From Spinacia oleracea (lineage: Eukaryota > Streptophyta > Magnoliopsida > Caryophyllales > Amaranthaceae), in NCBI RefSeq assembly GCF_020520425.1, contig NC_079491.1, forward strand, positions 26,155,449 through 26,219,448: DNA of 64,000 nt, in the 5' to 3' direction. Made by a program: the position numbers and the translations under genes. The notes below the pieces were generated by a model that had not been told where the DNA came from, did no database searches, and saw only the letters and a program-made list of their open reading frames with translations. Below, piece after piece: positions 36,568 through 47,894 of the stretch; positions within the stretch are counted from its first letter, which is position 1, and each line of letters begins with the position of its first letter.

Positions 36568-36708
36568 GAGGGGGATGTTGCGATAATATATATGGAGTAT
36601 ACGAAGTTCATTATGTTAATATTGTAATATCCTAAATATACGGAATTACCTAGAATAGCCCTTCCCATGTAATATATATACGGAGTTCATTAATGAGAAT
36701 ATCAGAGT
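36568..36708 (+). repeat. Polypurine tract and start of the 3' LTR of the decayed Copia
   Basis: GAGGGGGA at 36568-36575 precedes TGTTGCGATAATATATATGG at 36576, the typical start of a small Copia LTR. The right end of the LTR is not certain. Homology cannot be traced because the 5' LTR is not in the window. Confidence 0.65.
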
Positions 36709-37170
36709 TTAAGCCGCGTTTTTAAGTGAAAAATGACGTTTGTTTTTTAAAAATGGCGTTTTTGATATGTTTTTGCTAATAAATCTCTGAGTGTCGTCTC
36801 ATCGTTCTCATTCCCGTATAAGCGATCCATCACTCCACCCTCCAAATCTTAAATTATAAATTTTCCAATTTCAATTCGGTCCGATTTACTACGGTTTTGG
36901 ACCGGTGAAAAAAACCCCAATCAAAGAATGAACACAAATACACAATCAATCAATCATAAATTCATAATGCACATTTGGACTTGCCCGACCTATGTAAGTT
37001 AGGAGGAAGGGTAAGTAGGTAAGTGATTGATGAGGAGTATGCGTCACCAACTTCACGAGGGAGGAGAGAGAAAGAGTGTGTTTTGTGTGTGTGGTTGTTC
37101 CTATAAATTCCAAAGGCATTGGAGCTCCACCCTTTTCCAATTCATAACCCTTTGTCACCCGCATTTTCTG
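36709..37170. other. Putative promoter region of the CIPK gene
   Basis: Unique-looking AT-rich sequence between the decayed Copia LTR and a TATA box. It contains a purine-rich stretch (GAGGGAGGAGAGAGAAAGAG near 37056) and no convincing coding frame. Confidence 0.4.
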
Positions 37171-37180
37171 TATATAAAAA
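37171..37180 (+). promoter_or_regulatory. Probable TATA box of the CIPK gene
   Basis: TATATAAAAA. A transcript start about 30 bp downstream (near 37205) would give a short leader exon ending at CTTATGAG/GTAATA (donor at 37259). This is inferred; no transcript data are available. Confidence 0.45.
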
Positions 37181-37783
37181 CAATAAACCCTTCTTTGTTT
37201 TTTTAACCCCACAATTATAGATCCTACCCTTCTTACTCCTCCAACTGAATCTTATGAGGTAATACATTCCTCTTAATTCTTCATCAAATTTGCTTTATTT
37301 TGTTAATTTATCATCAATAACATTTCTGGGGTTTAATTGATTTCATCTGTAATTCTATCATTTTGAACGATAATAAGTTTGATTTATTGTTTATCGTTTT
37401 ATTTGAATCTTTTATCGTCTTGTTGATTGATTAAGACCCAAAAGAGCAGTATAATTTATGAGAATATTCTCCAAAATGAATACTCGAAAATTCTGTCAAA
37501 TGATTGTAGATGTTATGTTTTCTCAATGTATGTGATTAAAGGCGTTTGATTTGCATAATTCTATGAATGATAGTATGTGTCTATGTGATATGACTGCTTA
37601 AATTGTTTTCTACGGTGGGAATGAACCACCGGGGGAAATACACATTACAATGAGGGAGGGGGAGTCGAATCTGCAATTTATTAGACTTAACCATTAGATC
37701 AAGACCTTATTTATATGAGTCCCTGTGACTGCTCAGATTGTAGAGTTCATTTTCTAGAAGTTTCTCCTAGAGTTGTTGTATAA

Positions 37784-38125
37784 GGCCCTCCGTTTGGTAG
37801 GACCTAAAACGTTTTCATGGAAAACGATTTTCCCCTTTTTAATCATTTTACTTGTTTGGTTGACTAAGGGATGTAAAACAATTTTCCATGACTCTTCAAA
37901 GTTGGAAAACCTTTTTCCATTTGAAAGGGAGGGAAACCACTTTTCCTTCTTTCCTCCTTACCTCCCTCTCATTTCTTCCCCTCAATCTTCACCATCTTCT
38001 CCCATTTTGCTTTAAGTTGCTAAACAAAGGAAAACTAGTTTGGAATTGTGTTTTCCCTGAAAAAAATGTTTTCCATGTAAAATCATTTTACAATGAAAAC
38101 GTTTTACGCCCTACCAAATGAAGCC
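37784..38125. mobile_element. PIF/Harbinger (Tourist-like) MITE
   Basis: 342 bp with inverted ends: left GGCCCTCCGTTTGGTAGGAC, right complementary to GGCTTCATTTGGTAGGGCG, both followed by TAAAACGTTTTCA. It is flanked by TAA at 37781-37783 and 38126-38128, the usual target of this superfamily. The interior forms a long fold-back of TTTTCC/GGAAAA text. Confidence 0.8.
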
Positions 38126-38129
38126 TAAG

Positions 38130-39850
38130 TATGCATTATTTGAACTGATATCTGACCCGGTTACTGAAATGGTAAAACAACCCTCCTGGAACGGTGCTTG
38201 ATTTCTTCCAAAACCCAACCCGATACAAGTTACTAAATTACAAAGTTCATATGTTCTAAACATGAGCTTGTGAACTTTTTTTATGTGAAAGAGTGTGGGA
38301 AATTGCGTTGCATGAGGAATAAAAGTGAATCTAGAATATTCCAACACGGCCCAGATTGCTTCCTGGTGGTTGTGGCCCAATGATGGCCCGAACCCGATCC
38401 CGAGCCTAGAAATAAGATGGATTAAGACTTGCATTTGTTGTTCACCACATGAAAATGACTTAAACCTGCCCAAACAAATAACTAATTACTTGTCCAATTG
38501 CCACCTCATGTTTGGAGATGTCTTACCACTTTCAAAGTTGGTCTTGCTCCTATTTGATAATGATTGATTTTGATTTGTAACGTGCTAAAACTAAGGCAAG
38601 GTATCTTTTGATAGTGGCATACTGGCAACTTGTTTGATTGGAAGCACTAATAAGACAACTTTGTTTATTTCAATAACTTAAATTGGTAATTGAGATAATT
38701 TCTAGACAAATTTCTGTTATACTCCATATTTGGTTTAAAGCTTCAATAAGCCTACACATATAACATGGACCACATAGGAAGCATGAGTGGATGTATAATA
38801 ACCTTTGAGGATCAATTGACATTTCTTTTAGCTTACAAATACATTTTGTGTCACACGATAGTGTGAGTTAAGGGAATTGATTTTGACACACTCACTATGA
38901 GTTTTTTGTGTTCTACTCACAAAGGGTGTGCCAAAATCAGTTATCATGAGTTGACCTTCTATGTTGAGAGATCTACAACCTGCACTCTTTTATAAGACAA
39001 TACAATCGATTTAGAGTATTTTAAAATTGGAATCACAAGAGTAGTACGATCTCCCTTGCGCTATAGATGTTCGTAGTGTCTCGTGTAACATTAAATTGAG
39101 ATATTCACACTCTATGCTCGTAGATTAAACCTCTCTATCTTTGATAAGACAACATAATTAATGAGTAGGAATTGCTAGTTGTGTTTATTGGGTTTGATAA
39201 ATGACAATAAAAGTTGTATATTCTATGGTACTTCTTGTTTTGTTGGATTGTTTAGATATTAGCCTCATAGGTGTTTCGCTTTTTAGTTTAATCCAAAACA
39301 TAGTAAACCAGAACGATCTAATTTGATGCCACAAAGAATTTCCTGAATCTACCGGGGTTTAGCTACATTCGAGTCCCACTGTCCAAGTGCGATTATAAAG
39401 TGAAGCTGAGAGAAGGGGAGTAACTTATTAGGTGTAGGTTACAAAGAACCTTCCTCTTGTTTTTTTTCATCTAGGACAATTTCACATGTAGGTTGTTCAG
39501 GTCCTAGATTATAGGAATCCACAACGAACCGATTCTCTGTAATGCATAAAGTTTTCTGTCTATTTATGTCGTATTATTGCTCGCAGATTTTCATACTTGT
39601 AAGTTACCTTAAGGAAGTATTTGACATGGTTATGTAACTTTCTACAAGAACTTTGTATATGGACATGATGATGCTTGTTCATATTTATGGCTTGTTATGC
39701 TCCATCATGTTGTTCTTTATCTGTTCATTTTGGTTGCAATTATCATAGGAGTTCCTATAGGTTTGAGTATTTATCTAGTGTTAAACATGCATGATATTCT
39801 GAAGTAACAATAATATACCACTGCGCTGACAAAACCTTCTGATTGTTCTT
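38130..39850. other. Non-coding stretch, probably intron of the CIPK leader
   Basis: No domain-bearing frame. A short imperfect inverted repeat (GTGTCACACGATAGTGTGAG near 38870) is the only structure noted. Confidence 0.4.
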
Positions 39851-40277
39851 TACAGGTAAACTAGTTTGTAATCAATTAAAGCAAACTCTATTATACTCTA
39901 GCACTGAAAATTCCTGGTGTTTGTCCAACATATCCATCTTTGCAGCCAAACTTTATCAACTTTGGATCCCCAGTTATACACAAAATAAACAGGGAATGCT
40001 GCAAGATGTGCATGATTTCTAAGGATTCCTGGTCTAAACCCACCTTGTTCATAGCTCTATTTGAGCTACCTTTATCAGCCATCAATAAGAACAAGCACGT
40101 CATTTGCAGTTGTATATGTTTTGAGCTTTACATGCCCACTGTTGCCAAGAATGTCAAAGATTATCTTGTTTCTACATATGAACTCTGTGAAGATGGCTGA
40201 TTGATTATCAGTATTGCATTTATCAGAGTAAGAAGATTAGATACTTCTCTGTTATATAATCTATCATCTCTGAAAAG

Positions 40278-41654
40278 ATGGCGGAAAATAAAGTGACCAT
40301 CTTGATGCAGAGGTATGAGCTAGGAAAGTTACTTGGACAAGGAACATTTGCAAAGGTGTACTATGCAAAAAACATCAAAACTGGTGCAAGTGTTGCGATT
40401 AAAGTAGTTGACAAGGAGAAGGTTTTGAAGGTGGGGATGATTGAGCAAATAAAGCGGGAAATTTCAGTTATGCGACTTGTGAAGCACCCAAATGTGGTGC
40501 AGCTGTATGAGGTTATGGCCAGCAAAACCAAGATCTACTTTATCATGGAATATGTAAGAGGAGGCGAGCTGTTCAACAAGGTTGCTAAAGGAAAGCTGAA
40601 GGTGGACGTTGCAAGAAAGTATTTCCAACAACTAATCTCAGCTGTTGAGTACTGTCACAGTAGGGGGGTTTACCATCGAGATTTGAAGCCAGAAAACCTC
40701 CTTTTGGATGAAAATGAAAATCTTAAGGTTACTGATTTTGGGCTTAGTGCTCTGGCTGATACCAGAAAGCAAGATGGGTTGCTTCACACCACCTGTGGGA
40801 CCCCTGCCTATGTTTCTCCGGAGGTCATTCTCAGGAAAGGCTATGACGGAGCAAAAGCTGATATTTGGTCATGTGGGGTAGTCTTGTTTGTGTTGTTGGC
40901 GGGATATCTTCCATTCCAAGATCCCAACTTAATGGAAATGTACCGAAAGATTGGAAAGGCAGAGTTTAAATTCCCTACTTGGATTCCATCTGATGCAAGA
41001 AGATTGCTGTTCAAGATCTTGGATCCAAACCCCAAGACAAGGATATCAACAGCAAAGATAATGGAGAATTCTTGGTTCCGAAAAGGATTTGATTCTAAAC
41101 TTTTACAAGTTAGGCCCGTGGTTAATGATATGATATCCGATGTGCTAGATGTTGATGCTATCTTTGGGCCTTCTGAGAACCTAGAAGCAAAGCAAGCAGA
41201 TACCCATCCATGTTATAACTTGAATGCATTTGATATCATCTCCTCCTCAGAGGGGTTTGATTTATCTGGCTTATTTGAAGAGAAGAGCCAGAAAAAAGAG
41301 GTTAGATTTTCTTCGTGTCAGACTGCTTCAACTATCATATCAAATCTGGAGGAAGTAGCTCAGAAGTCAAAGATGAAGGTGAAGAAGAAAGATGGAGGGC
41401 TTATGAGATTTGAAGGGTGTAAAGAAGGTAGAAAAGGGGTTTTGTGTTTCGATGCTGAAATATTCGAAGTTACCCCGACCTTTCATATGGTGGAGATGAA
41501 GAAACGTGGTGGGGATTCGTTGGAGTATCAGAAAGTTGTGAAGCAGGAGATGAGACCAGCTCTCAAGGATATTATTTGGAGTTGGCAAGGTGAACAAGAA
41601 GCACAACCTTCCCCTGTGCTCCCACCGTCTGCACCTTCCTCAGCGGAGTCCTAA
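40278..41654 (+). CDS. CIPK: CBL-interacting protein kinase (CIPK/SnRK3)
   Basis: 458 residues in a single exon. These kinases are activated by calcium-bound CBL sensors and phosphorylate transporters and other targets at plant membranes. Kinase domain about 13-267: glycine loop LGQGTFAKV (19-27), ATP lysine K42, helix-C E61, catalytic HRDLKPEN (133-140), DFG 153-155. The NAF motif that binds CBL and blocks the kinase is at 316-318, in [10 protein letters not shown]-terminal regulatory domain follows, including VTPTFHMVE and LKDIIWSW. Length and layout are normal for the family. The sequence most resembles the intronless CIPK2/10/20 group, from memory of the family, so the exact number is not assigned. 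One oddity: the usual APE after the activation loop reads SPE (180-182). It is the only complete kinase in the window and has no frame breaks. Confidence 0.95.
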   Translation: MAENKVTILMQRYELGKLLGQGTFAKVYYAKNIKTGASVAIKVVDKEKVLKVGMIEQIKREISVMRLVKHPNVVQLYEVMASKTKIYFIMEYVRGGELFNKVAKGKLKVDVARKYFQQLISAVEYCHSRGVYHRDLKPENLLLDENENLKVTDFGLSALADTRKQDGLLHTTCGTPAYVSPEVILRKGYDGAKADIWSCGVVLFVLLAGYLPFQDPNLMEMYRKIGKAEFKFPTWIPSDARRLLFKILDPNPKTRISTAKIMENSWFRKGFDSKLLQVRPVVNDMISDVLDVDAIFGPSENLEAKQADTHPCYNLNAFDIISSSEGFDLSGLFEEKSQKKEVRFSSCQTASTIISNLEEVAQKSKMKVKKKDGGLMRFEGCKEGRKGVLCFDAEIFEVTPTFHMVEMKKRGGDSLEYQKVVKQEMRPALKDIIWSWQGEQEAQPSPVLPPSAPSSAES

Positions 41655-42316
41655 GTTATTGTATGCCTTTATTTCTATCTTGAAATATTTTTTACTACTA
41701 CTGTCATAAACATGCTTTTGGGATTAATCCCCTTTTGTGTGTCTGATTATTTCTGAAGTACTCCTTGTGATATTATGTTTTAGTTAGTAATCATGTGATT
41801 CTATTATTTCCATATGTGATGTGTGTATATGATATGAAAGATTGCATATTCTGCTGTGATTCTGATTTCTGAAGCTGTCTAGACTCTAGACTCTGGCTTA
41901 AATTACGCTATTCTAACATCTGTCTAAAGGAAGAATATATACACTCGATGTGAACTTAACCCTGTTTCTTCTGTTTATCACCTAACATATGATATGGTGC
42001 TTGCGCAAACGCAGATATGCTGAAGCTATGTAGCTAGCCACATTCTACTTTAGATACCATGCATGATTCGATACTCTATACTCGATACTCAGACATGTGT
42101 GTATGATTCGATACTCGATACTCGATACTCAGACATGTGTATGAACAATTCACACTACATTTTCAACTAAAAACTTTGAAAATTTCCTTGGATGCTGTTT
42201 TAATTAAGAGACTAGAGCTGCGTAGAAATTATCAGTATAATGAGTGGTAATAATATGCATGCAGAGATGAGACGAGTAGAGCTGCGTAGAAATTATGAGT
42301 ATAACTTGGATTTATG
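41655..42316. other. Region between the convergent CIPK and GT47 genes
   Basis: It should hold both 3' untranslated regions. Short direct repeats: GATTCGATACTC-ATACTCGATACTCAGACATG twice within 42066-42135, and AGAGCTGCGTAGAAATTAT at 42210 and 42281. No coding frame. Confidence 0.6.
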
Positions 42317-45300
42317 TCAACTATGAATGCGTACATTCAGCCGTCTCAGCCAAATTGAATGAATGATCATATGAAAAACATCGAATCTCTTAGGAGGATC
42401 GTTCATTACAAAATGTCTTTGTACTTGCCTCACTCCCTCGTGCATTTGCAAGTACTTTTCATAAGGTATTTCCATGAGTATTTTCTTAAGATTTGGAATT
42501 TCAGTAAGTGAAACTTGGACTGAAAATGTGGTCCAATCAAGAACATCACTAAAAGGAAGAATGTAATTCTGGGAGATCAAAACTGGGACACATTCAGCAT
42601 AGATGGCTTCCACAACTCGGGGGCTAGCAACTTCATAACCACTAGGACAAAGGCAATACTTGCTTCTCTTCATCATTTCGCTATAAGATTTATCCTTAGG
42701 AAGTTCTTCATAAACTTGCAGGTCTTCATCTTTACCCTTCCAGTAACTAAGGAGTGCAGGCCTAATACGGCCATGCATCCGCCCTGCAAAGAATCCAAGG
42801 ATGTTACGATCTGAAGGGACTGATCCTTGGATTGGAACTGCAAATTCCCCAGTTGCTAAATTGATTTCAGGGATTGATAAATCTTTTCTTGGATTGAAAT
42901 TCTCGGATGTGTTTGCGTTGCATAATGCTCGAATTGAATGGAAATACAGTAGCGGATGGTACCATGTTGCTCGCGGCCCCTGCAAGTGCAACAACGTACT
43001 TGTAAAACCATACCAACTTTAACTTATGGAGCATTTACTTACTTTCATATACATCACTTCATAATCATATACTACATCCGTTACAAATGATCTTTGCAGT
43101 TACTATTTGTATAAATATTAAAGACAAAATATTCTAAGTGTAAAAACGTTAGTGGATATAATCAAATATGAATAAAGTATGGTAATTGTGTAAAAGGGTG
43201 GGTGAATTTTAAAAATATTAATAAAGTAAAAGAAATTGAGTGAAAAGATGTAAATGTTGTCAAGTAAAAGGGGTGAAATAGTAAATTTTCATGTCCAAAA
43301 ATAAAATAAAATACAACGTAAGTATTGTTACGAGTCAGAATAAAATGGAAATTATAAAGATCATTTTTAAACGGCAGTGAGTTGTAACACATACCCAATC
43401 ATGGCAAGATAGCATGAAGTGATCGGCTCCAAGACTCCTATTCCAATAAGGGTACTTGTGTGATATTATGCTCACATAATCAACAACTGTGCGCTCTAAA
43501 ACTGCTTTGTCGCGGATAATTGGATCAAAGAGATGTTCGATTATCATTGCAACACTAAAGGGAAGAAAATAAACATGAGCTTCATCTCGATTTTTCGTTA
43601 TAAATTGATTGTTTTTCTCTATCAAATTTATGAAGATGCCTTCCATGGAGTATATGCTTCTACATGGACCATGATGAAATAAGGGTGGCTCCCCTTCGTC
43701 ATAGATATAAATCTTGAACATTTTTTCCATTAATAAGTAGCTCCTATATATAAATAAGAAAATCTCAAAGATTAAGATGAGGTGAGTGCTTACAAATTAC
43801 AATTAATCAATAAAACAATAATAAGTATTCCATTGAAGCCACACATAAACCATTAAATTATATTTGAAAAACTTAAAGTGATGGACAATGCAGTAATATC
43901 AACCAATAAATTAAAAATAAAATAAAACGTGTCAAACAAATAATACACAAATGATTGGATATATCCAACGAAAATGATGTGAAAAGACTATGGAAAATTG
44001 TGCTTTCACAAAGTCATAGTTTTTTTTTTTTTTTCTACTATGAGGAGTTCTCACTCCGCCTCCGACAAGTTGGCTAATCTCCTACGAGAGTTTGCATGAA
44101 TATTTCGATGGGCAATATCCCTCCAAGTTGAGATAGTGAGTGTGTTAAAATCATTTACCGTACATACATATCATACAACGAGTATTGCTTGGTTTGACAC
44201 ACTTTTTTTTTGGCAGAAGGTTTGACACTCTAGTACTCGTAAACTTGTACTTAAAACATTTTAGATATTTACATTCAAGAAACCTACTTAGATGAGATGG
44301 AAAGTGACCATGTTCCAAGTGTAAATGCATCACATGGGTTTAATTGCCGACGATTTAAATGCTGTACAAATCAGGTATTGTACGTCACACTTGTCAGACT
44401 ATCAAATCAGAAGTATGGAGTAATTTTCAACAAAATGTCTTGCGCGCACAAGGTGTACAATAAATTTATTGTACACCAATATAACTTTTACTCATTTTCT
44501 TGTAACTTTAACCTAATTTTGATTAACTTTTATATTAGTAAAAAAAAGTTGATAGATAAACATTTTAAATGGTTATATGATTAATTTTATACATTTATTA
44601 GTGATTTTGAAGAAATAAGTTTTATTAAAAATGAAAAAAAATTCACTAAAAAATAGATAACTTTTACATATATAAGCTTGACTTTTAAGCATTTTGAGTT
44701 AACTTTTACTCTAGTGTACAATATTTATTGTACAACCTTTGTAAATAAGAATTTGTGAATTTTCAACGCCAAAATTGACAGACGGAAGCTGCTACTATAC
44801 TCTCTTGATATCAAATAGTAACGAGTTCGGATTCTCTAGAGTTTTAATAAAAGTTTACGGGATAGAGTTGTATCTAAACCATACATTTTAAAATCAATGG
44901 TTTATATTGATGAGAAAAAATAGAGGAAATTTTGGAAAGATAATATATGAACCATTGATTTTTCATTCAATGGTTAATATGTTCAAACTCTACCCTGTAG
45001 AGTTATTTTAGAACTCTAGAGGAACCAAAACCAATAGTAACATACCCTGTTTTTCTATCGGTTGTTTTCACATAAGCAACCCCACATGAGATTAAAATTT
45101 AAATCTAAAACAGCAACTCCACGTGGAATTTAAATTTTTAGACCATTCACAACAAAGGGTATCATACCCTTAGTGTCACGGTCCGAATGTTTTGACACAC
45201 CGTGCAGCGCACTCTTGCCTATTGGCGGCAAGGATGCGAGCCTTGTGCGTAATGAGTGTCTTGTGACTCGTAGGGGCACGAGTAAGCGTCTGGTTTTGAA

Positions 45301-46861
45301 AGGGCGGTCTTGCCTATTGGCAACAAGAACGAGGGACGAGGGTCGACCGGGGTGTTTGTGTGCGCACAACAGGCACAAGCGGGACCGGCGATGAGAATTT
45401 ATTTGTTTGTGGGACTTTGTGGGATTTGGGATGGTTTAGAGCAAGAGATGGCACAATGTCTATAAAGGCCTACAACAAAACACAAGCAATAAAGCGATGG
45501 CGACAATTGGTGAGAAGTAGGAATTCATTCATTCATATCCCTCATAGAGGTTTATTTTGAATTAACTACAAACTACCAGTGAACACTGGATTGACAGTAA
45601 CATAATAATTCTATCTAGAGTTCAACCAAAATTGTGTTTAATTTTCTTTCTTAAGACATTTTTGTTTAATTTTGAGGTCAAGTGCTGAGGAATTAATTGT
45701 ACAAACATATACTTACAGTTCTTTCTTCTTTAAATTAGAATCTCGAGGATTCCGATCGAGTGTATAGAAAAAATGTATGGATTTTAAGTAATGGCGATGT
45801 TAAGATATGCTATGTTAGATCATAACCTTTTCCATGTTTCATCATCTAAGTTAAACCTTTGCAATTCAATCAAATAGAGAAAGTTTAACTCGTTTAATTT
45901 TGCTACATTAAGCTAATCTATTTTGACGGATAACACATTAATTAGAGTTAATATGTAGTACCGTTTAAAGGCAAAAGCATTCTTGTATATGTTGACATGA
46001 GGCTGCACATCATCTTCAAGAGAAATAATGCTGGAAGTATTCCTAAAACTTTCAAAGGCTTGTTTTGTCAAAACCCTTGCTCTTGTTAATTCTTCTTCCA
46101 TATTCTCTATCTTTTCATCTTTCTTTCTCCCAATTAACACTTTATCAATCTCATCACGCAATTTAGTCATTACTCTTTGCCTTTTCTCCTCCTATATAAC
46201 ATGAATAATCAAATTAAAGCAACAAAAATAACAACATAAATATGAATGTCAACTAGTTTAGCTGATACGATATATTAACATGACTTCCTATATATAGAAA
46301 GACAGGAAGTGAATGATAAAGTCGGTAAGAATCAACAAATTAAATCCTTTCTTGCATTTTTTTAAAGGATACATATATATCGTAAATAAATCATTATTAT
46401 AGCCAACAATATTAAGAAAATTAAGTCTTTACAAAATATTATCGAAATTCTTCTTATTTCACGTACGTATCAAATCCGGAAAGTGACAAGATTTCGTGTA
46501 CAAAAATCGACATGAAAAGTGATTTGTATTGCTCTCGTTGCCCATTTGCCTAAAAAAAAGACATGGAAAAGAGTAATGAAATAGATTGAGATCGATTACG
46601 ACGACTTACTGATTTTGATAAAGAAGAAGAATTGTGAATAACGGCAAGAGAATGCGCCAAAGAATCAAATGTTGTTGATGTGATTCCATGATCAATAACA
46701 ACACTATCACGACTTGTAGGCCAAATCAAAGAAGATGATGGAAAATAGAAGAAATTAGGCAAAGGGTTTGTGTCTTTTGATTGAAATATGATAGCAACTA
46801 ATGCCAAAATTGTCAATAATGATATGACGATATGTAAATGTTTTGTGTAAAATGAGCTCAT
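42317..46861 (-). CDS. Exostosin-like glycosyltransferase (GT47), four exons
   Basis: Exons on the minus strand: 46861-46610, 46191-45962, 43743-43395 and 42979-42317. All have GT donors and AG acceptors, and the phases join to 497 codons plus stop. The N-terminus has a short cytosolic part and a signal-anchor helix (about residues 9-26), as in Golgi type II enzymes. A charged, helical stem region is encoded by exon 2. The exostosin domain runs from about 168 to 440: FKIYIYDEGEPPLFHHGPC, VYFLPFSV, GADHFMLSCHDWGPRAT across the third splice, LGFFAGRMHG, KYCLCPSGYEVASPRVVEAI, and SLTEIPNLKKIL. The family transfers sugars in cell-wall polysaccharide synthesis; the nearest plant relatives I recall are the At5g25310/At3g42180 group. 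The donor sugar cannot be told. Introns 2 (2.2 kb) and 3 (0.4 kb) contain MITE-like insertions. The gene converges on CIPK. Confidence 0.92.
43070..43376. mobile_element. Probable MITE filling intron 3 of the GT47 gene
   Basis: Left text CATCCGTTACAAATGATCTT is mirrored near 43375, where the minus strand reads CTGCCGTTTAAAAATGATCT. The element takes up most of the 415 bp intron, and its end lies about 17 bp from the splice donor. Termini and target duplication are not sharply defined. Confidence 0.45.
44452..44744. mobile_element. MITE-like inverted-repeat element in intron 2 of the GT47 gene
   Basis: Left end AAGGTGTACAATAAATTTAT followed by TGTACACC and AACTTTTACTC. The right end read on the minus strand is AAGGTTGTACAATAAATATT followed by GTACACTAGAGTAAAAGTT. 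About 290 bp, AT-rich, no coding. The target duplication is not resolved. Confidence 0.6.
44826..45029. mobile_element. Short MITE-like fold-back in intron 2 of the GT47 gene
   Basis: Left GGATTCTCTAGAGTTTTAAT is mirrored by GGTTCCTCTAGAGTTCTAAA on the minus strand at the right end. Inner GGATAGAGTT and GGGTAGAGTTT also pair, as do the CAATGGTT stretches. About 200 bp. Confidence 0.55.
45173..45590. mobile_element. Possible solo LTR or LTR fragment in intron 2 of the GT47 gene
   Basis: A GC-rich block starting TGTCACGGTCCGAATG, and ending perhaps at ATTGACA, contrasts sharply with its AT-rich intron surroundings. It contains no domain. The start resembles chromovirus-type LTRs, but no target duplication was found, so the call is tentative. 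Confidence 0.3.
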
Positions 46862-47499
46862 TTTTTATTTTATTCTATTTTTCCTATCATCACTCCCATT
46901 TTCCCATTTCTTGCTCTTTTAATGGAGTATGGTTAGAATTCTATGGTTGGTAATAAGACCCCACTATTATTTAATTATAATGATATTTGCCCTTTTCATT
47001 TTAATCTGTTTTGAAATGTTCTTTATACGGAATATTGTATTATATACTATTTTTTGAAACAAAAATTTAATATCTTACTTCTTTTACTAACGTAACATTT
47101 ATACATATTCACTTATTTTCTCTTACTTTATTTACTCATTTCTTTCTCACTCTCGATACCTTTTACCGTCTCTATTTTACTTTGTTCTATTTTATTATAT
47201 TCGACGACATTTTTACATTTTTTCTTTCATTTATCTTAACATTTATGTAAATAGTTAAAAAAAAATCATGAAACAAAGTTAACATTATATAATTAACTAT
47301 AAATATGCAATTAATTAATATGGAGGGAGTAATAATTACAATAAGTTCTTACTTCTTAGTTGTTCGGGATCTACTGACATCTAAGCCTAATTTTTTGAAA
47401 GATAATTTATTGTACCACGTATTTAGATTTCTTGGGGGTAGGAGTCATAAAAGAGGTGGACAAGAACTTGTCGGTAGATCTCTCTTCGAGGACAGTTTA

Positions 47500-47533
<34 letters not shown>
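46862..47533. other. Upstream region of the GT47 gene
   Basis: AT-rich with no coding frame. It probably includes the GT47 promoter. GGAGGGAGTAAT at about 47322 looks like one end of a decayed Stowaway-type MITE, but a clear partner is lacking. Confidence 0.4.
47502..47533. repeat. (TA)n tract left of the Stowaway MITE
   Basis: TA run of about 30 bp. It resumes after the MITE at 47859-47892, so the MITE sits inside a microsatellite that also borders TIR element B. Confidence 0.85.
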
Positions 47534-47534
<1 letters not shown>

Positions 47535-47857
47535 TCCCTCCGTCCCGGAATACTTGACCTGTTTTCCTTATCGGGCCGTCCCTTAATACTTGACCTATTT
47601 CTAAAAATGGAAATATTCTAACAATATTATATTATTTTTTCACTCCACCCCTATTAACCCACCTACCCTTTACTCCATACAAAAAATAATTAAAAATTCA
47701 ACCCCTACTCTCCCCCAACCCCACTTCTTAACCCACCTCCCACTAACTACATTAAAATAATACCCCACTATCAACTACTACCTATTAAATTAAATAAGTC
47801 AATTCAAGTCCAACTCTGTGCCGATCAAACCGGGTCGAGTATTCCGGGACGGAGGGA

Positions 47858-47858
<1 letters not shown>
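47534..47858. mobile_element. Stowaway-like (Tc1/Mariner) MITE
   Basis: 325 bp, left end CTCCCTCCGTCCCGGAATAC, right end complementary to CTCCCTCCGTCCCGGAATAC. It is flanked by TA on both sides. The CTCCCTCCGTCCC terminus and TA target are hallmarks of plant Stowaway elements. Confidence 0.9.

Positions 47859-47892
<34 letters not shown>

Positions 47893-47894
<2 letters not shown>

Larger units (their letters stand above)
31694..36575 (+). pseudogene. Decayed Copia gag-pol (integrase to RNase H), interrupted by a CACTA element
   Basis: Plus-strand Copia pol remains. The integrase text YKTPSSCGSK at 31696-31725 continues as YFLTIFDDILRVVWVYLL from 33790 once the CACTA element is removed. It is followed by the RSNNGTEF block and the PQQNGR-E-KH block in a shifted frame. 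A linker with stops spans 34336-34960. RT blocks lie at about 35040-35600 (SKWVY, FAPVAKMATVRT, YGLKQEPR), then YVDDMI from 35614 and VTRPDLAYSV from 35935. RNase H is at 36144-36567 (WKTKKQHTVSRSSAEAEYRS, then LADIFTKALG). At least six frameshifts or stops break it. Everything upstream of the integrase centre is missing. Confidence 0.9.
37205..40277 (+). other. Probable 5' untranslated leader of CIPK with a long intron
   Basis: A short leader exon (about 37205-37258) ends at a good donor, G/GTAATA. Possible acceptors before the coding exon are TTCTTTACAG at about 39855 and CATCTTTGCAG at about 39943. Intron-like T-rich text fills the space, and a MITE lies inside it. Alternative starts nearer the ATG cannot be excluded. 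A plus-strand frame of 86 codons at 39940-40200 would lie in this leader but has no recognisable domain. Confidence 0.4.

Noticed and set aside
39940..40200. 86-codon Cys-containing frame upstream of CIPK
   Set aside because: No recognisable domain and probably leader sequence; kept only as a possible upstream frame in the leader entry.
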